Part shown: in pieces, positions 9,278 through 17,574 of the stretch | Numbering within the stretch: the first letter of the stretch is position 1 | Layout: every line of letters starts with the position of its first letter | Source: Shimia_B sp038528385 | Lineage (GTDB): Bacteria; Pseudomonadota; Alphaproteobacteria; Rhodobacterales; Rhodobacteraceae | Direction: 5' to 3' | Assembly (NCBI GenBank): GCA_038528385.1 | Contig: JBCBET010000005.1 | Location: 124,001 to 188,000 of the forward strand | DNA length: 64,000 bases | The notes under the pieces: generated by a model | What the model was told of the DNA's origin: nothing | Database searches by the model: none | Seen by the model: only the letters and a program-made list of their open reading frames with translations | Position numbers and translations under genes: made by a program

Positions 9278-10678
9278 ATGTCCGAGATCGTCACCCGCAT
9301 CGCGCCGTCGCCCACGGGCTACATGCATATCGGCACCGCCCGCACGGCCCTATTCAACTGGCTCTACGCGCGGGGCCGCGGGGGCCGCTTCCTCCTGCGC
9401 ATCGAGGACACCGACAAGGCCCGCTCCACGCCCGAGGCGACGGAGGCGATCCTGCGCGGCATGGAATGGCTGGGCTTCGACCATGACGGGGAGGTCGTGA
9501 GCCAGGCCGCGCGTGCCGACCGGCACGCGGAGGTGGCGCATACGCTGCTGGCCCAGGGCGCGGCCTACAAATGCTTCTCCACGCCCGAAGAAATCGACGC
9601 CTTCCGCGAGGCGGCGAAGGCCGAGGGCCGCGCCACGCTTTTCCAGAGCCCCTGGCGGGACGCGGACCCCGCCACGCATCCCGACACGCCCTTCGTCGTG
9701 CGCCTAAAGATGCCGCGCGAGGGGGAGACGGTGATCGCCGACGCGGTGCAGGGCGACGTGCGGTTCCCCAATTCGACCCTCGACGACATGGTCCTGCTGC
9801 GTTCCGACGGGAGCCCCGTCTACATGCTCGCCGTCGTCGTCGACGACCACGACATGGGCGTCACCCACGTGATCCGGGGCGACGATCACCTCAATAACGC
9901 CGCGCGCCAGAGCCAGATCTACCGCGCCATGGGCTGGCCGCTGCCGGTCTATGCCCACATCCCGCTCATCCACGGGCCCGACGGCAAGAAGCTTTCCAAG
10001 CGCCACGGCGCGCTCGGCGTGGAGGAGTATCGCGCCATGGGCTATCCCGCCGCGGCCATGCGCAATTACCTCGCGCGGCTGGGCTGGTCCCACGGAGATG
10101 ACGAGTTTTTTACCGACGCAGAGGCGCTGGCATGGTTTGATCTCGATGGTATCGGCAAGGCCCCGGCGCGGTTCGACTTCAAGAAGCTGGAGAACATCTC
10201 GGGTCAGCATATCGCGGCCGCCGAGGATGCTGCGCTGCTGCACGAACTTCGGGCGTTTCTCGCCGCCACCGGCGCGCCCGCGCTGACCGAGCGCCAGGAG
10301 GGCCTCATGTCGCAGGGCATGGGCAGCCTGAAAGAACGCGCGAAGACATTCCCGGAACTCATTGAAAAGGCTTACTATATCCTCAGCGACCGCCCGATTT
10401 CGCCCGATGAGAAAGCGGCCAAGGCGCTGGACGATGTATCCCGCGGTATACTGCGCGAATTGACGCCGCAGCTGCAAACTGTTAGCTGGACCCGAGACAC
10501 GCTAGAGGCGTTTATGGCGACCTTCGCCGAAGCGCATGGCACGAAATTCGGCAAGCTCGCAGGTCCGCTCCGTGCCGCGCTCGCCGGGAGGAGCGTCACT
10601 CCCAGTGTCTATGATATGATGTTGGTGCTCGGTCGGGACGAATCCATCGCCCGGATCAGCGATGCCGCGGCGGACTAG
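9278..10678 (+). CDS. gltX: glutamyl-tRNA synthetase
   Basis: GltX (466 residues) charges tRNA-Glu, and in bacteria without GlnRS also tRNA-Gln. It is a class I synthetase: the HIGH-type motif HIGTARTALFNWLY lies near residues 17-30 and the KMSKS-type motif KLSKRHG near 240-246. The C-terminal helical anticodon-binding region is complete. Many Alphaproteobacteria have two GltX paralogues, one of which can be non-discriminating; which one this is cannot be settled here. From about 10090 to the end the codon choice is visibly less G+C-biased than in the first half, which may mark a recombined segment. Confidence 0.96.
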   Translation: MSEIVTRIAPSPTGYMHIGTARTALFNWLYARGRGGRFLLRIEDTDKARSTPEATEAILRGMEWLGFDHDGEVVSQAARADRHAEVAHTLLAQGAAYKCFSTPEEIDAFREAAKAEGRATLFQSPWRDADPATHPDTPFVVRLKMPREGETVIADAVQGDVRFPNSTLDDMVLLRSDGSPVYMLAVVVDDHDMGVTHVIRGDDHLNNAARQSQIYRAMGWPLPVYAHIPLIHGPDGKKLSKRHGALGVEEYRAMGYPAAAMRNYLARLGWSHGDDEFFTDAEALAWFDLDGIGKAPARFDFKKLENISGQHIAAAEDAALLHELRAFLAATGAPALTERQEGLMSQGMGSLKERAKTFPELIEKAYYILSDRPISPDEKAAKALDDVSRGILRELTPQLQTVSWTRDTLEAFMATFAEAHGTKFGKLAGPLRAALAGRSVTPSVYDMMLVLGRDESIARISDAAAD

Positions 10679-10748
10679 GTCGCACGGCACGTGAGCCCCG
10701 CGCGCGGGGACGGAGCACCAGCGGGATTGGATCGGAGAGAGGCCAACC

Positions 10749-12044
10749 ATGAAAGACGGTATCAGAACAGCGACGCTCACCCTTGGCGACAAGACATTGG
10801 AGCTGCCGATCCATTCGCCGACGGTAGGGCCCGACGTCGTCGACATCCGGCGCCTCTACGCCGATGGGGGCGTGTTCACCTACGATCCCGGCTTCACCTC
10901 CACGGCGTCCTGCGACAGCACGATCACGTTCATCGACGGCCTGAAGGGCGAGCTTCTGCACCGCGGCTATCCCATCGACCAGCTGGCGGAGAAATCGCAT
11001 TTCCTGGAGGTCTGCTACCTCCTGCTCTACGGCTATCTGCCGAAGGCCGATCAGCTCGAGGAATTCGAGCACCACATTACGCATCACACGATGCTCCACG
11101 AGCAGATGCAGAACTTCTTCCGGGGCTTCCGCCGGGACGCGCATCCGATGGCGATCATGGTGGGCGTGGTGGGCGCGATGTCGGCCTTCTACCACGACTC
11201 GACCGATATCTCCGACCCGCGTCAGCGCGAGGTCGCCACGCACCGCCTGATCGCGAAGATGCCGACGATCGCGGCCTGGGCCTATAAATACCATATCGGC
11301 CAGCCCTTCGTGTATCCGCGGAACGATCTGGATTACGCGTCGAACTTCCTCCGGATGTGCTTTTCCGTGCCGGCGGAGGATTACAAGGCGAACCCGATCC
11401 TGAGCCGCGCGATGGACCGCATCTTCACGCTCCACGCCGATCACGAGCAGAATGCGTCGACCTCCACGGTGCGGCTGGCGTCGTCCTCGGGCGCGAACCC
11501 GTTCGCCTGCATCGCCGCGGGCATCGCCTGCCTCTGGGGTCCGGCCCATGGCGGCGCCAACCAGGCCTGCCTCGAGATGCTGGAAGAAATCGGCACCGTG
11601 GACCGCATCCCCGAATTCATCGCCCGTGCCAAGGACAAGGACGATCCTTTCCGCCTCATGGGCTTCGGGCACCGGGTCTACAAGAATTTCGACCCCCGCG
11701 CGAAAGTCATGAAGCAATCGGCCGATGAGGTGCTGGAGCTCCTCGGCGTGGGAGACAATCCGAAGTTGCAGGTCGCCAAGGCGCTGGAGAAAGCCGCGCT
11801 AGAGGACCCGTATTTCGCGGAGAAAAAGCTCTTCCCCAACGTGGATTTCTATTCCGGCATCATCCTAGAGGCCATGGGCTTCCCCACCTCGATGTTCACG
11901 CCGATCTTCGCGCTCTCGCGCACAGTGGGCTGGATCTCGCAGTGGAAAGAGATGATCGCCGACCCGCAGAACAAGATCGGCCGCCCGCGGCAGCTCTATC
12001 TCGGCGAGACCACGCGCGACTACGTGGACATCGAAAACAGGTAA
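10749..12044 (+). CDS. gltA: citrate synthase (type II, hexameric family)
   Basis: Citrate synthase (431 residues) condenses acetyl-CoA and oxaloacetate at the entry to the TCA cycle. The length and N-terminal beta extension (ATLTLGDKTLELPIHSPTVG) match the Gram-negative type II family. Catalytic-site segments are present: GPAHGGANQACLEML with the first histidine and MGFGHRVYKNFDPRA with the second; the third catalytic residue, an aspartate, falls in the C-terminal part. It starts 70 bases after gltX on the same strand with a GGAGAGAGG site. A 14-base G+C palindrome (10696-10709) lies in the gap but has no T-tract. Confidence 0.97.
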   Translation: MKDGIRTATLTLGDKTLELPIHSPTVGPDVVDIRRLYADGGVFTYDPGFTSTASCDSTITFIDGLKGELLHRGYPIDQLAEKSHFLEVCYLLLYGYLPKADQLEEFEHHITHHTMLHEQMQNFFRGFRRDAHPMAIMVGVVGAMSAFYHDSTDISDPRQREVATHRLIAKMPTIAAWAYKYHIGQPFVYPRNDLDYASNFLRMCFSVPAEDYKANPILSRAMDRIFTLHADHEQNASTSTVRLASSSGANPFACIAAGIACLWGPAHGGANQACLEMLEEIGTVDRIPEFIARAKDKDDPFRLMGFGHRVYKNFDPRAKVMKQSADEVLELLGVGDNPKLQVAKALEKAALEDPYFAEKKLFPNVDFYSGIILEAMGFPTSMFTPIFALSRTVGWISQWKEMIADPQNKIGRPRQLYLGETTRDYVDIENR

Positions 12045-12063
12045 GCGCGCTGCCCAGTAAGCC

Positions 12064-12378
12064 CTACCGGCGGACCTTGGTTTCGCCGGGCAGGTCTTGT
12101 GGCGTGTCGTCGATCCAGGCCACGCCCGAGGCCACGATGCAGGCCGAACCGTCCGGGCGCGTCATCAGGATCGTCCAGTGGCCGGTCTCCGGCGCGCGCC
12201 AGACCTCGAAGAGGCTCACCGGCGATTGCAGGCCCCGGCCGATTCGGGTTTCCGCGTAGACGGTCTCGAGCTTGCCCGTGATGTCCCCGTGCCCGCCGCA
12301 GCGCATCTGCGCCAGCGCGGGCGGGGCATGGGCGGCGAGGCCGAAGGTCAGGGTCATGGCAATCAGTCGTTTCCACAT
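12064..12378 (-). CDS. small secreted protein of unknown function
   Basis: This 104-residue protein begins with a clear signal peptide (MWKRLIAMTLTFGLAAHAPPALA, about residues 1-23, cleaved before QMRC). The mature part of about 80 residues has two cysteines (RCGGHG and SACIVAS) that could form a disulfide, plus a WTILMTRPDGSACIV strand-like segment. I do not recognise a named domain. An AAGGAGATCGCC ribosome site supports the start. It is convergent with gltA with only 19 bases between the stops. It is probably periplasmic, and nothing nearby suggests a pathway. Confidence 0.75.
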   Translation of the reverse strand: MWKRLIAMTLTFGLAAHAPPALAQMRCGGHGDITGKLETVYAETRIGRGLQSPVSLFEVWRAPETGHWTILMTRPDGSACIVASGVAWIDDTPQDLPGETKVRR

Positions 12379-12547
12379 GGCGATCTCCTTCCCGGACAGG
12401 GGACGGAGATTGCGGGGAATGCCCCCTGCCTCATGCGTGTCTTATGCGATATGCCCCCATGATATGGGGTGCGGGGACCGGCCGCGCACCCAGATGTGCC
12501 AGAGAGTTGATCGCGCCTCCCACGGGTGGCGGCGCTGCGAACAAGGT

Positions 12548-12838
12548 TCAGGCGTCGGCCACCACTTCGCCCCGCATCTCGCCGGTCATCTTGCCGTGAT
12601 CCTCGGAGCGGACCTTGCGGCGGATGCGCTCGATGAGCGCCTCCGCGTCGTCGCGCGTGCGCCGGTCCGGCCATTCGGAGATGGCGGCGACGGTGCGCTC
12701 GCTCGTGCGGATGACCTGCACCCGTTCGGCCCCCAGCTCGCGCAGCGCGGGCAGGCGTTTCTTTTCCATCTGCTCCATCGTCAGGTCGAAATCGACGCTG
12801 TCGAGCAGCTCCCACGTGGTGATTGTCAGGTATCGCAT
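12548..12838 (-). CDS. small uncharacterised cytoplasmic protein
   Basis: A 96-residue protein starting MRYLTITTWELLDSVDFD with no signal or membrane segment. The pattern of two beta strands, an amphipathic helix (MEQMEKKRLPALREL), a strand (VQVIRTSERTVAAISEW) and a charged C-terminal helix resembles dimeric alpha/beta barrel small proteins, but I cannot name the family. I chose ATG 12838 because GGAGG lies about ten bases before it; the upstream in-frame extension has no such site. Its neighbours, a secreted small protein and a PaaG-like enzyme, give no clear function. Confidence 0.7.
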   Translation of the reverse strand: MRYLTITTWELLDSVDFDLTMEQMEKKRLPALRELGAERVQVIRTSERTVAAISEWPDRRTRDDAEALIERIRRKVRSEDHGKMTGEMRGEVVADA

Positions 12839-12961
12839 GGCGCGTCCTCCAACCTGCTGTTGGGTGAATGCGCGCAGGGTACCATCAAAGCCGCCCAGCT
12901 CCAAAAACCTGCCGATTGAGGCGGATAGGGCCCGCCCTGCCACCGTGTCCGAGCGCGCGGG

Positions 12962-13738
12962 CTAGCGCCCCTCGAACTGCGCGGGGCGCTTTTCGGTGAA
13001 GGCAAGCACGCCCTCCTTGAAGTCCCGGCTGTCGCCGCATTCGCCCTGAAGCCGCGCCTCGAGCGTCAGCTGCTCCTCGAGGGAGTTTGCGTCGGCGGCG
13101 CGGAGCGCGGTCTTGATATGGCCATAGGCCAACGTCGGCCCTTCGGCGAGGTGGCGGGCCCGCGCGCGCCAGTGGGCCTCGAACTCAGCCTCCGGCACGG
13201 CTTCCCAGATCATGCCCCAGTCGCTCGCCTGCTCCGCGCTGATGCGGTCGGCGAAGAGCGCCGCGCCCATGGCCTTGGCAAGCCCCATCTGCCGCGGCAG
13301 GAGCCACGTGCCGCCCGCATCGGGGATGAGGCCGATCCGCGTGAAGGCCTGGAGGAAAAAAGCGCGCTCAGAAGCGATGACCACGTCTGCCGAGAGCGCG
13401 AGGTTCGCCCCTGCGCCAGCTGCCGCGCCATTGACGGCGGCGATGGTGGGAATGGGGCACTTCACGATGGTCTCGAGCATGGGGACGTATTCGTCCCTGA
13501 GCGTGCGCTCCAGGTCGAGATTGGCGGCGGTGCCGTTGTTGCCGAGGTCCTGACCGGAGCAGAAGCTGCGCCCCGCCCCCGTCAGCACCACCACGCGCTC
13601 GGTGCGCGCGGCGGCCTTCATGGCGTGGGTGATCTCCGCGCGCATCTGCGCGTTGAGCGCGTTCATCACGTCGGGCCGGTTCAGCGTGAGAACGGCCATC
13701 CCGTCCGCGGCCGCGTAGGTGATCGTCTCGTAGTCCAT
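12962..13738 (-). CDS. enoyl-CoA hydratase/isomerase family protein, PaaG-like
   Basis: A crotonase-fold enzyme of 258 residues. The oxyanion-hole segments are SFCSGQDLG (about residues 58-66) and NGAAAGAGANLALSADVV (about 103-120). The segment GLIPDAGGTWLLPRQMG and the later ISAEQASDWGMIWEAVP closely resemble PaaG, the 2-(1,2-epoxy-1,2-dihydrophenyl)acetyl-CoA isomerase of phenylacetate degradation. No other paa genes are in the window, so the substrate may instead be a short acyl-CoA. It is the last gene of the ccmE-ccmF-ccmH stretch on this strand. An AGGAAGGGAC ribosome site supports the start. Confidence 0.85.
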   Translation of the reverse strand: MDYETITYAAADGMAVLTLNRPDVMNALNAQMRAEITHAMKAAARTERVVVLTGAGRSFCSGQDLGNNGTAANLDLERTLRDEYVPMLETIVKCPIPTIAAVNGAAAGAGANLALSADVVIASERAFFLQAFTRIGLIPDAGGTWLLPRQMGLAKAMGAALFADRISAEQASDWGMIWEAVPEAEFEAHWRARARHLAEGPTLAYGHIKTALRAADANSLEEQLTLEARLQGECGDSRDFKEGVLAFTEKRPAQFEGR

Positions 13739-13798
13739 GGCCCGTCCCTTCCTGTCTCGCCCTTCCCTACGCGGCTTCGCGGGCGCCGGGAAGGTGGC

Positions 13799-14245
13799 TC
13801 ACTTTCCTTCGCCCAAAAGCTCGGAGAGACGTCGCGTCTCCGCCTCGGTGAGCGGCGTCTCCGCGGCCTTCGGACGCCGGAAGGCCAGCGCCACGCCGCC
13901 GAGCGCGAGGATCAGCGCCGCGGGCCCCACGAGCCAGAGCACGAGGTTCGCCCCGCCCGTATCGGGGCGCAGCAGGACGAACTCGCCGTAGCGGTCGACG
14001 ACGAAATCCACGACCTCGCGGTCGCTATCGCCTTCGAGCAGCCGTTCCCGCACGAGGAGCCGGAGGTCGCCCGAAACGGGCGCGCTCGATTCGTCGATGC
14101 TTTCGTTCTGGCAGACGGGGCAGCGCAGGCCCTTGCTGATCTCTCGCGCGCGGTTCTCGAGCGCAGGATCGTCGAGCACCTCCCCCGGCTCCACCGCCGC
14201 CGCCATGGAGGCCACGAAGACGAGGAGGAGCGCCAGCGACCTCAT
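13799..14245 (-). CDS. ccmH: cytochrome c maturation protein CcmH
   Basis: CcmH (148 residues) is the thioredox-like component of the System I haem lyase that reduces the apocytochrome CxxCH cysteines. A signal peptide (about 1-18) is followed by the LRCPVCQNESI motif with Cys42 and Cys45, a short three-helix domain, and a C-terminal membrane helix (about 100-122) ending in a cytoplasmic tail. The start ATG overlaps the ccmF stop by four bases, so the two are translationally coupled. The separate CcmI-like domain found in some species is absent here. Confidence 0.95.
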   Translation of the reverse strand: MRSLALLLVFVASMAAAVEPGEVLDDPALENRAREISKGLRCPVCQNESIDESSAPVSGDLRLLVRERLLEGDSDREVVDFVVDRYGEFVLLRPDTGGANLVLWLVGPAALILALGGVALAFRRPKAAETPLTEAETRRLSELLGEGK

Positions 14246-16203
14246 TCCGCCGCCACCGCCCGCGCGGGTGTCTTGCGCGCGCCGGCCGCCACCCTCAGCC
14301 GCCGATCGAAGAGCGAGAACGCCCCGCCTATGGCCATGAGGATGGAGCCCGCCCAGATCCAGTTGGCAAAGGGCTTGATGAAGGTGCGCACGGCCCAGCC
14401 GCCGTTCGATTGCGGCTCCCCGATGACGAGGTAGACGTCGCGGAAAAAGCCGTTGCGGATGGCGGCCTCGGTGGTGGGCATGCCGGCCACGGGGTAGATC
14501 CGCCGCTCCGGGCGCAGCACTTCGATGACTGCGCCGCCCGGCCGCGCGATTGCGATATCGGCGGTGGTGGAGATGAAGTTCGGCCCCTCGACCTCGCGCA
14601 CATTCAGAAGCGTCACCTCGTAATTCTCGACGATGTAGCTCTCCCCCGGCTGCGCCACGCGGATATCCTCCACCTCGTAGGCCATGAGGCCCGCGACGCC
14701 GATGAAGAGGATGCCGAGCCCGGAATGGGCGGTGGCCTTGCCCCAATCGGCGCCGGGAAGCCGCGCGAGCCGGTCGAACTTGCCGCCTGCCCGCTCCCAG
14801 AGCTCGCGGAGCGCGCCCACCACGAGCCAGGCACCGAGCGCTATGCCCACGGGGCCGAGCGCGCTGCGGCCCGTCTGCACGGCCCATAGGAGCGCCGCGA
14901 GCGCGAGGGTGAACACCGCGAAATAGCGCAGCTTCCACGCCACCTTGCCGAGCTTCGCACGCTTCCACGGGAAGACGGAGCCGAAGGGCAGGATGAGCGC
15001 CAGCGCCACCATGAAGGGCGTGAAGGCGATGTTGAAAAAGGGCGGCCCCACGCTCAGCTTCCGGTCGAAGAAAAGCTCGGCCAAGAGCGGCCAGATCGTG
15101 CCCACGAAGACGATGAGCGTGGAGACCGCGAGGAGAATGTTGTTGGCCACGAGCGCGCTTTCGCGCGAGGCGAGCGAGAAGACGCCCCGCCCCTGCAGGA
15201 TCGGCGCGCGCCAGGCGAAAAGCGTCAGCGCCCCGCCGGTGAAGAGCGCCGTGATCGCGAGGAGGTAGGTGCCGCGCTCCGGGTCATTGGCGAAGGCATG
15301 GACGGAGGTCAAAACGCCCGATCGCACGATGAAGGCCCCGATGAGGCAGAAACCGAAGGCGAGGATGGCGAGAAGGATCGTCCAGGCCTTCAGGCTCTCG
15401 CGCTTTTCCACCACGATGGCCGAATGGAGGAGTGCGACGGCCAGAAGCCACGGCATGAAAGAGGCGTTCTCCACCGGATCCCAGAACCAGAACCCGCCCC
15501 AGCCGAGCTCGTAGTAGGCCCACCAGGAGCCGAGCGCGATGCCGATGGTCAAAAAGAGCCACGCCGCCAGCGCCCAGGGCCGGACCCAGCGGGCCCAGGC
15601 CGCGTCCACGCGCCCCTCGATGAGGGCGGCCACGGCGAAGGAGAAGGTGAGCGAGAGGCCCACATAGCCCAGGTAGAGAAACGGCGGATGGAACGCGAGG
15701 CCGGGATCCTGCAGGAGCGGGTTGAGATCCGCGCCATTCAAGGGCGGGTTCGCCAGCCGCGCGAAGGGGTTCGATGTGAAGAGGATGAAGGCCAGGAAGG
15801 CCACGCCCACCGAGCCCTGCACGCCGAGGACGCGCGCGCGGAGCGTGTCGTTGAGCCCCGTGCCCCACCACGCCGCCATGGCCCCGAAAAGGGCAAGGAT
15901 CAGCACCCAAAGGAGGAGCGATCCCTCGTGGTTCCCCCAGACGCCCGTGACTTTGTAGAGCATGGGCTTGTCGGTGTGGGAATTGTCGGCCACCACCTTG
16001 AGCGAGAAGTCCGACGTGACGAACGCGTAGGTCAGCGCGGCGAAGGAAAAGCCGATGAGGATGAACTGGAGCGTGGCCGCGGGCTCCCCCGCCGCCATCC
16101 AGCCCGTATTGCGCCGATGGGCGCCCACGAGCGGCACGACTGTCTGGAAACCCGCCAGCGCGAAGGCCAGCACGAGGGCGAAATGTCCAAGCTCCACGAT
16201 CAT
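14242..16203 (-). CDS. ccmF: haem lyase subunit CcmF
   Basis: CcmF (653 residues) is the large membrane subunit of the CcmFHI haem lyase that attaches haem to apocytochrome c in the periplasm. It has many membrane segments and the tryptophan-rich WWD motif GWGGFWFWDPVENASFMPWL (about residues 230-250), with flanking conserved histidines expected for haem binding. The chosen start MIVELGHFALVLAFALAGFQ matches the family; an in-frame upstream extension does not. It is coupled to ccmH downstream. ccmE lies further upstream, with the endolysin/holin pair between. Confidence 0.96.
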   Translation of the reverse strand: MIVELGHFALVLAFALAGFQTVVPLVGAHRRNTGWMAAGEPAATLQFILIGFSFAALTYAFVTSDFSLKVVADNSHTDKPMLYKVTGVWGNHEGSLLLWVLILALFGAMAAWWGTGLNDTLRARVLGVQGSVGVAFLAFILFTSNPFARLANPPLNGADLNPLLQDPGLAFHPPFLYLGYVGLSLTFSFAVAALIEGRVDAAWARWVRPWALAAWLFLTIGIALGSWWAYYELGWGGFWFWDPVENASFMPWLLAVALLHSAIVVEKRESLKAWTILLAILAFGFCLIGAFIVRSGVLTSVHAFANDPERGTYLLAITALFTGGALTLFAWRAPILQGRGVFSLASRESALVANNILLAVSTLIVFVGTIWPLLAELFFDRKLSVGPPFFNIAFTPFMVALALILPFGSVFPWKRAKLGKVAWKLRYFAVFTLALAALLWAVQTGRSALGPVGIALGAWLVVGALRELWERAGGKFDRLARLPGADWGKATAHSGLGILFIGVAGLMAYEVEDIRVAQPGESYIVENYEVTLLNVREVEGPNFISTTADIAIARPGGAVIEVLRPERRIYPVAGMPTTEAAIRNGFFRDVYLVIGEPQSNGGWAVRTFIKPFANWIWAGSILMAIGGAFSLFDRRLRVAAGARKTPARAVAAE

Positions 16204-16265
16204 GCGCTCGATATAACCCAGCCGCGCGGCGGCTGCCACGGGCCGAGCACCATGTCGCATGGGTG

Positions 16266-16835
16266 TTACGGCGCGGCGCGCCCTCGCTGCCAGGCACTGA
16301 GGGCGGGGTTGTCCTCGGACTGTGTGGGGGGCGTTGCTGGGGGCTTGGGGGGCTGAGCGGGCGTCGCAGGGGGCTGAGCGGGCTCCGAAGCTTCAGGCGA
16401 CGCGGGACGCGGCGCGCGGGCCAGCGTCTCGGCCAGGGATTTCTGGAATTCCTGCCCCTTCAGCTGGTGCCGCGCGCCGAAGTAGAAGCTCACGATGGCG
16501 CCCAGGAGCCACCAGAGCGGCTCCGGCACGAGCGCGATCCCGGCCATGCGCGAGGAAAACCACACCGGGTCCACCATGGCCGCCACGAAGAGCGCGATGG
16601 TGCCCACGGCCATGGCGGGCCGGGGCACGCGGTTGAGCCCGTCGATGAAGACGTCGAACGGCGCGCGGCGCGGATGCGTGAATTCCGCGGCGAATTGTTC
16701 GAGGGAGGCCATCTGCACCTCTGCCCGCCGCGCGGCGCCCTGCTCGGCGTTCTCGCGAAAGACCTCCACCGTCTCGCGCACGGCGTTGCGTCCGCTCCCG
16801 AAGAGGAGCCCGAAAAGCCCGTCGATCAGCCCCAT
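16266..16835 (-). CDS. holin-type small membrane protein paired with the endolysin
   Basis: A 189-residue protein with an amphipathic N-terminal part (MGLIDGLFGLLFGSGRNAV), hydrophobic segments at about 73-88 and 100-120, and a proline- and alanine-rich C-terminal tail (about 140-180). This fits the three-helix holin type that accompanies GH108 endolysins in Rhodobacteraceae. Such a pair (rcc00555/rcc00556) is needed for release of gene transfer agent particles in Rhodobacter capsulatus. Its start lies within the 3' end of the endolysin gene (ten-base overlap), so the two are co-translated. Role by context and topology; the sequence itself is poorly conserved. Confidence 0.75.
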   Translation of the reverse strand: MGLIDGLFGLLFGSGRNAVRETVEVFRENAEQGAARRAEVQMASLEQFAAEFTHPRRAPFDVFIDGLNRVPRPAMAVGTIALFVAAMVDPVWFSSRMAGIALVPEPLWWLLGAIVSFYFGARHQLKGQEFQKSLAETLARAPRPASPEASEPAQPPATPAQPPKPPATPPTQSEDNPALSAWQRGRAAP

Positions 16836-17437
16836 GTCGCGACCCTCGCGGCGTGCTCGGCGGCGGAGAGGTGGTAGGCGGGGGAGATGAACTCCTCCGC
16901 GCGCTTGATCCAGCCGCCCTTGCCCCCGTCGCGGCGCCGCGCGTATTTGCGCGAGGCGGGCCTGCGGTCGGCGAGGGCGTAGTAGTAGCTGCGCCGCTCG
17001 ATCCCGTAGGCGTCCACCATGTGGCCGGGGGCGACCGCCCATGCCCGCGCCGTGGCCGCGAGCGTCTGCGGGCCGAGCGCGCCGTCCACCGTGACCGGGA
17101 AGCCCATGCGCCCCAGGAGCCGCTGGAGGATCTTGATCGCGTTCGCCCCGGCATTGACCTGCATGTCGAAGACGCTGGGTTGCAGCGGTGCGGGCAGATC
17201 GGCGATGCGCGGGCCGTGGAAGTAGTGCGTGAGGAAGATGTCCACGGCCTCCTCCACCGTCAGGCGGCGGACATCGTCGCGCGAGACCTGCCCGTCGCCG
17301 TCGAGATCGAGCCCGAGGCGACGCATGGTGTGGATCGTCACGCCGTATTTCGTGGCCCCGCCGGCATCGTCGGGGTCGTCCACATAGCCGCCCTCCCGGG
17401 CCACGATGTCTTCGGCAATTTCGCGCACTGTCTGCAT
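16826..17437 (-). CDS. GH108 N-acetylmuramidase (endolysin) with EF-hand-like loop
   Basis: An endolysin of 203 residues. The GH108 signature is unmistakable: Glu15 in REGGYVDDPDDAGGATKYGV is the catalytic acid, and the C-terminal peptidoglycan-binding-type region (about 105-180) includes VDGALGPQTL. It has no signal peptide, so it needs a holin to reach the murein; the next gene encodes one. Between the catalytic segment and the helices sits DLDGDGQVSRDD (residues 44-55), which matches the calcium-binding EF-hand loop (Asp at 1, 3, 5 and 12, Gly at 6). A GGAGGGCGGGC ribosome site supports the start. The upstream gap of 137 bases after ccmE contains a GTTAAC half-site (17482-17487). Confidence 0.9.
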   Translation of the reverse strand: MQTVREIAEDIVAREGGYVDDPDDAGGATKYGVTIHTMRRLGLDLDGDGQVSRDDVRRLTVEEAVDIFLTHYFHGPRIADLPAPLQPSVFDMQVNAGANAIKILQRLLGRMGFPVTVDGALGPQTLAATARAWAVAPGHMVDAYGIERRSYYYALADRRPASRKYARRRDGGKGGWIKRAEEFISPAYHLSAAEHAARVATWG

Positions 17438-17574
17438 GCCCGCCCTCCATCGGCTCTGGTGCGGGAGGGTGTGCGGAATGGGTTAACGGCTGCTGAGCGG
17501 GCCGCGCGGTGGACCCCCGGATGCCTCCGGCGGAAGTACGGAGCACAAAGAAGGCGGGCGGCGGCGCTGCCCAG

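Noticed and set aside
10696..10709. 14-base G+C palindrome between gltX and gltA as a terminator
   Set aside because: CCCCGCGCGCGGGG leaves almost no loop and has no T-tract. Such runs are common by chance at this G+C content.
12455..12469. CCCCAT-GAT-ATGGGG inverted repeat
   Set aside because: It lies in the leader of the small secreted protein gene, is short, and has no T-tract or known operator match, so I could not assign a role.
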